Source: Dryomyza anilis
Taxonomy: Eukaryota; Arthropoda; Insecta; Diptera; Dryomyzidae
Direction of reading: 5' to 3'
Length of the DNA stretch: 64,000 nucleotides
NCBI GenBank assembly: GCA_951804985.1
Contig: OX638134.1
Coordinates: 76,239,679 to 76,303,678, forward strand
Shown here: in pieces, positions 25,009 through 36,429 of the stretch
How positions within the stretch are numbered: the first letter of the stretch is position 1
Layout: every line of letters begins with the position of its first letter
Translations under genes and position numbers: made by a program
Notes under the pieces: generated by a model
What the model was told of the DNA's origin: nothing
Database searches by the model: none
What the model saw: the letters and a program-made list of their open reading frames with translations, nothing else

Positions 25009-25341
25009 AAGGGTTTTTCAACAGGGACACTACAAAAGTAGAGCTACAGGGACAGCAAACGACGCCATATTTCTTGTCGCTCTTTTGACATTTCTCTTCA
25101 GTAAGGTTTGCCATTTCATGATGGAAAGATATTCGAATTTCGGTAGTAAATTTTAATAATTTCGACTTGTTGGCTCGTATATCTTTCCATCATGAAATTG
25201 CAAACATTACTGAAGAGAAATGTCAGAAGAGCGACAAGAAATTTGGCGTCGTTTGCAGTCCCTGTCGCTCTACTTTTGTAGCGTCCCTGTTGAAAAACCC
25301 TTGAAAAAAAACTTTTGTAGCACTCTTATTGAAAAACCCTT
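25009..25341. mobile_element. Long-palindrome MITE (AAGGGTTTTTCAA ends)
   Basis: Ends AAGGGTTTTTCAAC and (other strand) AAGGGTTTTTCAAT, flanked by TA (25007-25008, 25342-25343). Arms of about 120 bp (about 25012-25131 and 25180-25302) are nearly perfect reverse complements around a loop of about 48 bp. A second, shorter terminal motif is repeated at the right end (25310-25341). It has no ORF. A transcript through it would fold into a long hairpin. Confidence 0.8.
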
Positions 25342-25489
25342 TATATGCGCTATTTATTTTTAGCATTTACAAAATATTTAACATTCTATTTATATAAAAA
25401 AACAAATAATTTTTTATAATTCATTCAATTTGTAACTTATTATTAAGTTTATAAAATAACGTCCACTGAAGTTAACTAAATCAACATAA

Positions 25490-25790
25490 AAACTACACAA
25501 ATACAACAGCAACAACGAGAATGAGAACAACAATATGAAGAAACTCTACAATAGTCACTGCTGCAATAGCAGCACAACAATCAACCACAGTTCCATAGCA
25601 ATACAAGGCATCTAACTGCTCTATTCTAAACTCAAGCAATAGTAACTAATAAAGCACAAAACACTTAACCAATACATTACAACAATAAACACAACAAAAC
25701 TACAATCTACAAAAAATAGCTACAACAAAATAATAGTTACAACAAACACAATAGTTACAACAGAATAATATGTAAAATCGATTAAAAACA
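25490..25790 (+). repeat. ACA/CAA-rich low-complexity stretch
   Basis: Rich in CAACAA, ACAATAG and TACAACA words with no fixed period. Bases 25791-27020 are very AT-rich with no ORF or repeat unit recognised. Confidence 0.5.
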
Positions 25791-27815
25791 AAAAACATTT
25801 AATTTATATTAGTTTTTAAGATGTATCTATATTAATTGCTATTAGCGTTGCTTAACAGATTTAAAAAAAGAATACACATATTTTTTATACAATTAAAAAC
25901 TGCTAATTCAAACTGCGTTTTTAGTTTTTTTCGTAACTTTACACATTTTTGAATTATATGCTATTGAAGAATTTATCAAATTTTTCAGTGCATTATTTTC
26001 AAAATATAATTTTTAAAAGTTTATTTTTGATCTTTTTGAAAATTACTATTTGGTTATTTTACTTGCAACACTTGAGCTAAATTTTGAATTTTAAGCAGTT
26101 TATGTTATGTCTTTTGATTTTCGAGTTTTTACAAATTAAAGATGAAAATTTAAAATTTTCGTTTTTTTTTACTTTTCTGTTTGTCTCCTTTTTGAAAACA
26201 CCTAAAATAAATGCAAAATGCGTTTAATTCGAAAACGTTTGGTGTACGTAAAAAGCTGAGTGAGTACGCAGTCAGATATAGAATTTTTTAAATTATATTA
26301 AAAGTGTTTTATAAAATATTTAATTTTTCATTTCATCTCTGTTGAGTAGTGTATTTAAATAAATACTTTAAACATTCCAGTTGCGCATTGTTCTAAATCG
26401 TTTTTATAGTTCGACATTAGGAGTTTTTTTTTAAACAAAAATATATAAAAAAGAAATTATATAATAAAAAAAAAGTAAAAAGCAGAAAAATCAAAAAGTA
26501 AAAATTCAAAAACTATTTCGGCTAACTTCAAAACAACGCAACAAACTAACAAAAAGCAATGAATTTCATTTTGTTAGCCACCAAAATCATATATCACATA
26601 TGTAGATGTCTGAATTAATTGTAGTAAACGAAAATTAATTACGTACCAGAGGCTTTTATGGTTACTTGAATTAACATTTTTTAACCACAAATCGCATAAT
26701 ATACATATTTATAAAATAGAAATATAAGATTATATATAACATTTTTTATTTAAATTAAGCCATTTCATATGAATATAATAAAATTAATAGATTTTTTAAA
26801 AAAATAAAATGTTTTTTTTTATAATAACTCAGAGTTCAATCTATTTAAGATTTATTTTAAAAATTTTAAAATACAATTTTTTAACCAAAAATTAAATTTT
26901 AATTTAAACTAAAATTGGGTATTTTTTTAAAGTAAAATTTTAAATTAAAAATTCAATTTAAAAAAAAATGGAATTTGCAACTAATTTATTTTTTAACTAA
27001 AAAAATGATTTTTTTAATTTAAATTGTTAAATGAATTGTTGTCGTCTAAAATTGATTTAATATCAGACTATATCAATGATAATGAACTTGATGTTGCCAT
27101 AAACTATTTCTACCATGAACTCTTTTCCTGCCTAGCACTATCTGCACCATATAGCCTTAAGTTCACTAAGATCTCATCGTATCCCTGGTACACTAAGGAT
27201 TTGAAGATGCTACGTAACTATATGAATAGAGCGTGGAATAGATATGTCAGCAGTCAAGACCCAAGTGACATAGAAACATACAACAAAATGTTTCTGGAAT
27301 TCCAGTCTAGATCTAAAATTCTTTACACTGAGTATATTGATAAAATGAAGATACAAATTTTATCAGATCCAAAGAAGTTCTGGGGTTTCATCAATACTAA
27401 AAAAAAAGAGCGATGGTTTTCCTGCTTCTTTTAAAAATAATGATGGATTCACTAGCGACTCTAATGACATATGTGGCCTATTTGCAGCAAGCCTGTTTAA
27501 ACAATCATTCTCTAATGATTCTTTTATAACCGATATTAATTATTTTGATTACATTCTGCTCCCAAAACTTCATTAGTCTCTATCATTTTCTCCGGAGCAG
27601 ATTTTGCAATATATTTCGACGATTGATGATGATTTTAGTTCTGGACCAGACAGTATCCCGGCAACAGTTATAAAGAAATGTGGTACGTCGATATGTAAAC
27701 CACTTTGTTCTATATTTAATAAATCAATAAATGAAAGTAATTTCCCAATATTTTGGAAAAATTCATTTATAAGCCCAATTTTTAAAAAGGCGTGTAAAAA
27801 TGATGTAAAAACCTA

Positions 27816-28035
27816 CACCCAGAAAAAAATTCCCTCAAATCCCATTAAAATTGGTCAATAGGACAATTATTGATTTAATAGTATACAAAAAATAAATCTT
27901 CTCATATAAACTCAATGGCAATGTCATGGTATTTTCTAGTATTTAATGGTATTTTCCGATTAAAATAATAATTTAACCCATTGACTATTTTTAATAGTAA
28001 AAAACTATTATATATGTAGTATTTTTTTCTCGGTG
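27816..28035. mobile_element. MITE family M (CACCCAGAAAAAA ends), copy 1
   Basis: 220 bp with inverted ends CACCCAGAAAAAAAT and (other strand) CACCGAGAAAAAAAT, and TA on both sides (27814-27815, 28036-28037). Removing the element plus one TA rejoins the LINE frame as KTY-RPIAKL, which proves the insertion boundaries. Other copies lie at 29236 and 51830. Confidence 0.9.
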
Positions 28036-28753
28036 TATAGGCCAATCGCTAAATTGTCATCAATACCGAAATTGTTTGAACGTATTGTATATGATCAAGT
28101 TAAAAACCACTGTAGAGATGTAATGACCTCACGTCAGAACGGATTTGTAACCGGAAGATCCACAGTATCTAATCTATTAGACTTCACTTAATTTGCAATA
28201 ATTTCAATAGAATCAGGAAAACAAGTCGAATGCTTTTACACAGATTTCAGTAAAGCTTTCGATAAACTTCCTCATAACTTAATTTTATTCAAACTAAAGG
28301 TACTGGGATTTCCCGAATTCTTTGTTAAGTGGATAGGATCATATTTATCTGATCGGTCATATCAAATACGCTTCAGAAATAAACTAGAATACAACTATTC
28401 ACTAAAAGAGAAAATTTTAAATCGGGTGCCTCATCATTACTTGGTTCTAACAAACGATGGGCTAAAGAATTTAATAGTCCCCTTACAACTTTTACTCTAT
28501 ATTGCACTCTAGTTCGTTCACAATTGGAATATGCAAGTCAAGTATGGTCTCCTTTCTACAAGGCACATACGTATATCGTCTGAAACTACTAAATTTAAGG
28601 ACTCTTGACGAGCGCAGACAGATTGCCGATATCATTTACATAGATCAATTAATTACCGGTAGACTTGATTCACCCGAGCTTCTTAACTATATTAGTTTTA
28701 ACCATAATCGTAGTAGTAGCAGACATCGTGATGTTTTGTTTATGTAACTTATA

Positions 28754-29010
28754 TAATAATAATAATATAATAGATTGGCTCTACAGTCCTATAAGAACTT
28801 AGGCCGAGTTACCTCACCATTTTGAGCTGTGCGTGTTATATTTGTACTCAAAGTCCGAACGGCGGATGAGAGCTTTTCATAGGAATGTGTTACTCTCGTA
28901 GGTTTGCCATTTACTGCCGAGAGATAGCGCGGTATATAAAAATATTTCTTGAACCGGGGACCTTTCGGCTCGGAGTCCAACGCACTAACCACTGAGCTAC
29001 CGACGCTACA
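28754..29010 (-). mobile_element. tRNA-derived SINE family 1, copy 4
   Basis: Minus-strand copy with an internal deletion next to the tRNA-like head. A perfect 12-bp duplication ATGTAACTTATA lies at 28742-28753 and 29011-29022. It interrupts the C-terminal codons of the dead LINE; removing it rejoins the frame (VTYSRSNYVAASPFNRM). Confidence 0.9.
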
Positions 29011-29235
29011 ATGTAACTTATAGTAGATCTAATTATGTTGCTGCTTCACCCTTCAATCGAATGTATAATTTATTTAATCATTGTCCACAGTATAATATAA
29101 ATCTGTCAAAAAATCAACTCAAATGTAGAATAAAACTATAATGTAACAAATGCATGTGTTGTTCACGAGCCCAACTAATTTAGTGGGTAAATATTTTCCA
29201 GCATTATGCTGTGAAAGTGCAAGCTAGCTGTATTA

Positions 29236-29461
29236 CACCCAGAAAAAAATGCCCTCAAATCCCATTAAAATTTTTGATTTAATAGTATACATTATTGATT
29301 TAATAGTATACAAAAAAATAAATTTTTTCATATAAAATCAATGGCAATGTCATGGTATTTTCTAGAATTTAATGGTATTTTCCGATTAAAATAATAATTT
29401 ATCCTATTGACTATTTTTAATAGTAAAAAACTATTATTTATATAGTATTTTTTTCTGGGTG
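29236..29461. mobile_element. MITE family M, copy 2
   Basis: 226 bp with the same ends and interior as 27816-28035 (CACCCAGAAAAAAAT to TTTTTTCTGGGTG). TA lies on the left (29234-29235); the right flank is TT, probably mutated. It sits just beyond the 3' end of the LINE remnant. Bases 29462-29930 are AT-rich, with a few decayed ACTAAAAATTCAA words of the 19-bp satellite. Confidence 0.85.
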
Positions 29462-29929
29462 TTTATTATTATAAAAAATTTAATTTTTATTAAAAACCTT
29501 TCAATCAAAATTTAATTTTTTACTAAAAATTCAATTTTTCAACAATTCTTCAATATATCATATAACATAATTATTGACTAAAATTTTTAAATTTCGCAAA
29601 ACTCCAAAATTTTAAATTTAATGTCAAAATTTCAGTTAAATTTTAAAATAACTCAAAAACCGCAAATTTCGATTAAATTTGCAATTTTTTTAAATTTTGC
29701 CTAATTCACTAAAAGTTAAAAATCAACCAAAAATTCAATATTATAAATACATATATGAAATATCCAAAATCAATTTGATATCTTACATTGGTTTTATTTA
29801 ATTTTATTTTCGAATCGTTCTTATTCTTTAACCCTTTACTTATATATGAAACACATGGGCATTTCCAGAAAATCTTCAACCACGATCGAAAAATTCAGAA
29901 TGATCAAATCTTTCAAATAACGATGGATT

Positions 29930-31110
29930 TGAAATCTTAAATATCTGGATCTAAATATCTAAAAAGAAATGTCTTGTCGTTAACGGTAACGTATAAAAAA
30001 TACTCATGTATTTTGAAATCTGTCCCGTCCGGAACTTTGAGTACCAAAAGTGTAAAACTACAGTAAAATATCAAAAAAAAAAATAAATAAATTAAAAACA
30101 TCTGGAAATCTGAATAGTTTTTTTTTGGAATATCTACTAATGCCCGTAACTTCAACGAGTAGATATCTATTGGTGTTCGTACCGAACAGATATCTCTTAC
30201 CTATCCGGTGTTTTTACTCCTTAACTATGCGTTGAAGTTACGAAATTTTGCTTACACGATAGATAACTAAGCACCAGTAGATATCTATTCGTTGAAGTTA
30301 CGGGCATAAGATCCACAGCACTCAGACAGACTATATCCATTGTACTGTGAAATCTATTCCCTACGATTTTGTGGTTAATATCACCACGAGCGCCCATGCC
30401 CAAGCCGGAATTCGAACCCGAGACCTTCAGAATGCAAGTCCAGCGCGCTACCTCTGGACTACTGAGGCCGGCTGAATAGTACTTCACATTTCATTTCGTA
30501 ATAATGATTATTAATATGGTCATATACAAAAATATTTTCAGAAAAAAAACGTAGTGCAAATTTCCATACGGAACGTCCGGAATTATCTGCGATTTATTAC
30601 GACATAACTGTAAAATTTAGAAACAAAGTGTACATAAACAAAAATAAAGTCAATTGTCTCAGCTATGTTCCGAAATATTTCAGAAAAATATATTATAAGC
30701 AAAAAGTATTTTTAGAATAAAAATCGTACTGATAATTTCAATACGGAATTTTTTGTCCCGTCCGAAATTCTTCTGTGATTTATTATGAAAAATCTATAAA
30801 CTTTAGGAACAAAGTGTAAATATATAAATAAAGCACATGATTTCAACTATTTTTAAAAATATTTCAAAAAAATAATTTGTACGCAAAATTCGCTGACTTT
30901 TTGCAATATCTATATGAACCTCGATATATACTTTCGTTTTTGTCCCGTCCGGAACGCCCGCTATTTTATTTATGTCTTTTGATCTACCGTACAGAATTCT
31001 ATAATTTTTTGCAGATGATTTAAATGCTACATGCACAACAAAAAATAAAGTAAATTCATTAATTTTCCTTTGAGATATTAAAGTTTGAAACGTGCGAATC
31101 CTATACGTCG
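29930..31110 (-). repeat. Dispersed family X, copy 2 (inverted)
   Basis: From about 30500 to 31110 the reverse complement matches 5960-6063 joined to 7622-8270. It lacks the hAT-like insertion, giving a clean empty site ATTTAAAT at 31018-31025. Two internal copies of the ATTTATTA(C/T)GA...TA(A/T)ACTTTAG block lie near 30590 and 30775. The part at 29930-30130 shares GTCCCGTCCGGAAC. A second SINE-like element lies between. Confidence 0.7.
30130..30473 (-). mobile_element. tRNA-derived SINE family 2
   Basis: On the minus strand it starts GCCGGCCTCAGTAGTCCAG. An A-box-like TAGTCCAGAGG lies at 30451-30461 and a strong B box GGTTCGAATTCC near 30405-30420. The anticodon-loop-like CTTGCAT suggests an alanine-type head, by inference. 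The 3' part contains 36-bp inverted repeats (30140-30175 and 30272-30307). It is unrelated to SINE family 1. The left boundary is uncertain and no target duplication was found. Confidence 0.6.
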
Positions 31111-31660
31111 GTTTCTATACAGCCTTCAAAAGTTTTCAAGGACATTTTTTTTTAAATCCAAGAAAGTCATCAAGGATATTTGTTTAGCCTTTTAGAAGAG
31201 ACTTGAATTTTTTAAATCCACCAGTCTATTGCCGACTTCTTTGAATCCGCGTTTTAGATAATTTCATTGAATGCGTAATTTTAAATTGCCACCCAACATT
31301 TTTCCAACACACTTTTCAAAAATCCTAAAAAAACCATCAAGGACATTTGTTTAACATCTTAGATGAGCATTGAATATTTGAAATTCACCAGGTCATTACA
31401 GACCTTTTTAAAACCGGGTTTTATGACATTTTTATCAAAAATTCAAAAAAAGTAATTCAGAATATTTGTTTAGCCTAGAGACTAGAGATTTTTGAAATCC
31501 CGTGATCGACTTATTAATATCCGCGTAGTATAAAATTTCAGTGAATGCGGTATTTTAATTTGCCCCCTAAATTTGTCAAAAGAGATATATTTAGGCTTTC
31601 AGAAAAGCTTCACATTTTGTTAAATCGATCGGTCCGTGATCGACTTATTGGAATTGGAAT
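31110..31660 (+). repeat. Degenerate tandem repeat, 118-167 bp spacing
   Basis: A phrase like ATATTTGTTTAGCCTTTTAGA recurs at about 31176, 31343, 31461 and 31583. Each is followed by a GAAATCC/AAATCCACCAG and GAC(C/T)TTTTT/CGACTTATT block. Copies are strongly diverged. Bases 31661-32780 are AT-rich with nothing recognised. Confidence 0.55.
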
Positions 31661-32809
31661 CCTCGTTTTGGTTTTGTTTATGAGATTTGGTCATATGAAC
31701 GTAGAGTACTCAGAGTATTTTGGTTCCAATACATCAATCAATTATCATAACAAACTTGCGGACCAATTATTTCTATTTGATTATTTCTGTGTCATTATAT
31801 AAACGTAAATAATAATTTTAAATTTTCAGAAACAAATTTACCATTCACTCAAAAATTAAGCATTTGCTATTATAAACTTTGACTTTCAATTTTAATTTTC
31901 TAAAAAATGATTTCAATTTCACCAAAATACATTTACTTCAAATTAATAAAAAATATATATCTATTATTTAAATTTTTACTTAAATTCATTTTACCTCAAA
32001 ATAAAGGAAAAATTTAAAAAATATGACTCAAAATTTGATTTATTTTAAAATATTTAACAATATTGCGGCAAAGTTTCAACAATATACGAGCATTATAAGT
32101 ACCAAATCAATATTATAATATTGTAGGCAGATCTATTCGTAAAATAGATAAATAGTCTAAAATTCAGTTAGGGTCAACATTCAGTGGACATGATCTAGTT
32201 TTCGAACAATGTAGTATTAAAATTTCAATACGATCGAATTTATGTGTTGTTTTTCCTGAATCAATCAGTATTATTTCAATCTAAATTTGATTGAAGTTTT
32301 CCAAACAAATTCAATTTGATTTTTGTTGTCAAATATGTGTAATTCGATCGATAGTAATAATCGATAGTAGATAATTTGTCAATATATTCGAAAATAATCA
32401 TAAACAAGTTTAAAATATTCATCATCAATATTTTACAACTCATCTTAACTAAAACTTATTCTTTGAAATAAGATAAATTTCTGAAATTAAACTCAACATC
32501 TCAAATCCGCAAAATTAAGTCGAAATTTTAAGAATTATAAAAAAATTTATGTAAATTATCCGATATTCGTGGAAATAATAAAAATAATCCTGAATTCAAT
32601 TCGAATTTTCTTGCCAAATATTTAAATTTTGATTGCATGTTTATTTCAGAACTTGCTCGATAAACAGAAATTCAAGAACCTGCGATAAAAAATTCCTCTA
32701 TCCCCTTACCACTAAACTCAACTCAATTCACCAACACTGAAAAATAAAACTCAAAATCTGAAAAACACTCAACCGGCAAATCAACTGACACATATCATAT
32801 GTGCACCTC

Positions 32810-32942
32810 AGAGATCAGTTCTAATTCAGCAACACGACCGATAAGTCAAGCTTCGAAGCGCGGGAAAATTAATTTTTAAAATTCCATATATAAAAAGAAG
32901 AAAAAATAATAATAATCAATGAACAAATAAACACAACAATTA
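32810..32942 (+). promoter_or_regulatory. Fuca: Possible start region and 5' UTR of the fucosidase gene
   Basis: GATCAGTTCTAATTC (32813-32827) contains the arthropod initiator TCAGTT, with a leader ending ACACAACAATTAATG. A TATATAAAAA run at about 32886 lies too close to the ATG to be the TATA box of this start, so the true start site is unsettled. Confidence 0.35.
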
Positions 32943-35900
32943 ATGAACATGTACAAAAAACGACAGCTTATCGCGAGTTTTATCTTTTGGCTCGGTTTGT
33001 GTTGTGCTGCAGCACAAAAATACGAACCCAACTGGGAAAGTCTGGATAAACGTCCTTTACCGCAGTGGTACGATGAGGCTAAGGTCGGTATTTTCTTGCA
33101 TTGGGGTGTCTATTCGGTGCCTAGTTTTGGTTCCGAATGGTTTTGGACTGATTGGAAAAGTAAGTTTTCGAATACTATATAATGTAATTAAATAATCGAG
33201 TATATACTAAAATTTTAGATATAAAAAACCCGAGTTATGTCGAATTTATGCAGCGCAATTATAAGCCCGACTTTTCTTATCAGGAATTTGCAAAAGATTT
33301 TACCGCCGAGCTCTTCAATGCCACTCAGTGGGCGTTGCTCTTTCGCGATAGTGGCGCAAAGTATAAACAAAGTGGTATGAGTACCGCCGATTTGCGTATC
33401 TCATGGATTGTCTATTTTCAGATACGTAGTGCTGACGAGCAAACATCACGATGGTTATACGTTGTGGCCTTCGCTGCAGAGTTTTGGCTGGAATTCAATG
33501 GACGTGGGGCCGAAGCGCGATATCATAAGTGGGTCTTTTTTTATTTTTTCGAAATGAAATTGGTTGTGTATTTTTATTTATTTAATACTTAAAATAGAGG
33601 AGCTCTCATCGGCCGTACGCAAGCATAGCTCCCTGAAGTTTGGCCTCTACTATTCACTTTTTGAGTGGTTTAATCGCATGTATATCGACGATAAGTTACA
33701 CATATTTCTGAGCCAAAACTATGTCGATCGCAAAATGCGTCCCGAGCAGTTGCAGCTGGTGCGCGAGTATTTGCCGGAGATTATTTGGTCCGATGGCGAT
33801 TGGGAGGCGCCGGACAAGTACTGGAAGGCGGAGGAGTTTATAGCATGGTAGGGTCTTGAAACTAAAAATTCAATTATTCATTAAAAATTCAATTATTCAC
33901 TAAAATTCAATCATTCGATAAATTGAATTTTTAGTGAAAAATTGAATTTTTAGTGAAAAATTGAATTTTTTAGTGAAAAATTGAATTTTTTAGTGAAAAG
34001 TCGAATTTTTAGTGAAATTTGAATTTTTTGTTTTTTTTTTCACTAAAAATTCAATTTTTCACTAAAAATTCAAATTTTCACTAAAAATTCAAATTTTCAC
34101 TAAAAATTCAAATTTTCACTAAAAATTCAAATTTTCACTAAAAATTCAAATTTTCACTCAAAAATCTAATTTTAAACTAAAAATTCAAATTTTCACTAAA
34201 AATTCAAATTTTCACTAAAAATTCAAATTTTCACTAAAAATTCTTATTTTCACTAAAAATACAAATTTTCACTAAAAATTTAATTTTTCACTAAAAATTT
34301 AAATTTTCACTAAAAATTCAAATTTTCACTAAAAATGCAAATTTTCACTAAAAATTCAAATTTTCACTAAAAATTAAATTTTTCACTAAAAATTCAATTT
34401 TGCCTTAAAAATTCAAATTTTCACTCAAAATTCAATTTTTCACTAAAAATTCAATTTTTCACTAAAAATTCAATTTTTCACTAAAAATTCAAATTTTCAC
34501 TAAAAATTCAAATTTTCACTAAAAATTCAAATTTTCACTAAAAATTCAAATTTTCACTAAAAATTCAAATTTTCACTAAAAATTCAAATTTTCACTAAAA
34601 ATTCAAATTTTCACTAAAAATTCAATTTTTTACTAAAAATTCAAATTTTCACTAAAAATTCAAATTTTCACTAAAAATTCAAATTTTCACTAAAAATTCA
34701 AATTTTCACTAAAAATTCAATTTTTCACTAAAAATTCAATTTTTCACTAAAAATTCAATTTTTCACTAAAAATTCAATTTTCACTAAAAATTCAATTTTT
34801 CACTAAAAATTCAAATTTTCACTAAAAATTTAATTTTTCACTAAAAATTCAATTTTTCACTAAAAATTCAATTTTTCACTAAAAATTCAATTTTTCACTA
34901 AAAATTCAATTTTGCACTAAAAATTCAATTTTGCACTAAAAATTCAATTTTGCACTAAAAATTCAAATTTTCACTAAAAATTCAAATTTTCACTAAAAAT
35001 TCAATTTTTCACTAAAAATTAAATTTTTCACTAAAAATTCAATTTTTCACTAAAAATTCAAATTTTCAAAAAAATTAAAGTTACAATAAAATAAATTTTT
35101 TTACTAAAATTAAATTTTCCACTAAAATTAAATTTTTCACTATAAATTAAATTTTTCACTAAAAATTCATATTATCACTAAAAATTCAATTTTTCACTAA
35201 AAATTCAATTTTTTCACTAAAAATTCAAATTTTCACTAAAAAGTCAAATTTTCACTAAAATTCATTTTTCACTAAAAATTCATATTTACACTAAAAATTT
35301 AAATTTTCACTTAAAATTTTCAAATAAATTAAAATTTACAATAAAATTAAAATTTTCACTAAAATTAAATTTTCTACTAAAATTAAATATTATACTATAA
35401 ATTAAATTTTTGAGTAAAAATTCAGTTTTTCACTAAAAATTCGAATTTTTCCTAGAAATTCAATTTTTCAGACATTTTAATTTTATTAAATTTTCTAAAA
35501 ATGTATCCTCTTGCAGGCTCTATAACGACAGCCCCGTGCGTGACACGGTCGTCACAAACGATCGCTGGGGTTTCGGCACCGCCGGCAAACACGGTGACTT
35601 CTATAATCACGCCGATCGCTTTAATCCGGGCACCCTGCAATCGCACAAATGGGAAAATGCCTTTACACTCGAGAAATACAGTTGGGGTCAACGTTTCGAT
35701 GTGCAGCTGAAAGATTTTATGACCTCCAAGGAATTAATTGCCGAAATAGTTTCTACAGTTAGCTGTAACGGTAACGTACTAATAAATGTTGGTCCTACAA
35801 AATACGGCACCATTTTACCGATTTTCGAAGAACGTCTGCGTGATATGGGCCATTGGTTACAAACGAATGGTGAGGCTATATACGGCACAAAACCTTGGAT

Positions 35901-36333
35901 TTATCAAAATGATACCGTTACGCCGAACGTTTGGTACACAAGCAAAACCGACAACGTCACAGGTACAATCACGGTTTACGCCATGATTCTGCAGTATCCT
36001 TACGATACAAATGCCATAGATTTGTATCCGTTGGGTAAGAAAATTACTTCGAATCCATTGGTAGTGATAACGGGTTTTGATTTGAATGATAACGAACTGC
36101 AGCTGAGTAATAAGGCGACCGAGGTGACGATGTTGGGTATGAAGGACACAGAAATTAAGGTGTGTAGAATATTTCATTATATTTCGTATATTTTTTTAAA
36201 ACATGTTTTTTTTGTAATTTTATAGTGGACAACTCGTAATAATGCGTTGCATTTGGTGTTTCCATCAAAAAATTTAATCGATAAGCAAGGTCTGGAATTT
36301 GCCTGGACTTTTAAAATAACTATTAAAAAATAA
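32943..36333 (+). CDS. Fuca: Alpha-L-fucosidase, glycoside hydrolase family 29
   Basis: Removes alpha-L-fucose from glycoproteins; lysosomal or secreted. Exons are 32943-33159, 33219-33360, 33422-33528, 33598-33847, 35517-36159 and 36226-36333 (TAA at 36331-36333), giving 488 aa, close to the usual length. All junctions keep frame and have GT..AG ends. A signal peptide covers residues about 1-25 ([14 protein letters not shown] core). GH29 hallmarks are [14 protein letters not shown] (48-62), [16 protein letters not shown] (120-135) and [11 protein letters not shown] (217-227). Asp221 corresponds to the catalytic nucleophile. NAT at 106-108 is a possible N-glycosylation site. Introns 1-3 and 5 are 59-69 bp. 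Intron 4 is 1669 bp and almost entirely 19-bp satellite in inverted orientation. No lesion was found. Confidence 0.95.
33880..34026 (+). repeat. 19-bp satellite, short + oriented part in Fuca intron 4
   Basis: About five units in the TTGAATTTTTAGTGAAAAA orientation. They switch abruptly at a T-tract (about 34027-34040) into the opposite orientation, forming a palindromic junction. Confidence 0.85.
34041..35460 (-). repeat. 19-bp satellite array 2, inverted, filling Fuca intron 4
   Basis: About 70 units reading TTTTCACTAAAAATTCAAA on the + strand, the reverse complement of the arrays at 3.4 and 36.4 kb. A GAAAATTTG-type variant (AAATTTTCAC here) is common, unlike array 1. The last few hundred bases (35060-35460) are more decayed. 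The array ends about 55 bp before the splice acceptor of exon 5. Confidence 0.95.
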
Positions 36334-36338
36334 ACCGT

Positions 36339-36344
36339 ATTAAA
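36339..36344 (+). terminator. Fuca: Possible Fuca polyadenylation signal
   Basis: ATTAAA, a common variant signal, lies only 6 nt after the stop. No AATAAA is seen before the satellite array begins about 85 nt later, so the 3' UTR is either very short or runs into the array. Confidence 0.35.
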
Positions 36345-36429
36345 GCTTTATTTTATGTCAAATATATTGAACAAAATAATCTTAAAAAATGTATTTTAAT
36401 ACTAGAAATGTCTTCAATGACTTTTTTTA

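Larger units (their letters stand above)
27024..29143 (+). pseudogene. Dead non-LTR retrotransposon (Jockey/CR1-like ORF2 remnant)
   Basis: Broken reverse-transcriptase ORF in several frames. The part before the RT has PKKFWGFINTKK (27024-27434, then a frameshift). RT blocks follow: GPDSIPATVIKKC and FWKNSFISPIFKKA, then RPIAKLSSIPKLFERIV, QNGFVTGRSTVSNLLDF and YTDFSKAFDKLPH. A C-terminal part has YCTLVRSQLEYASQVW and ends near 29143. The region that should hold the YADD catalytic box is deleted around 28420-28450. Internal stops are present. A MITE (27816-28035) and a SINE (28754-29010) interrupt it. It is non-functional. Confidence 0.85.

Noticed and set aside
33248..33592. Uninterrupted 114-codon frame in the fucosidase region
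   Set aside because: Reads through a 61-bp intron (33361-33421). Splicing restores the conserved [18 protein letters not shown], which the read-through loses.
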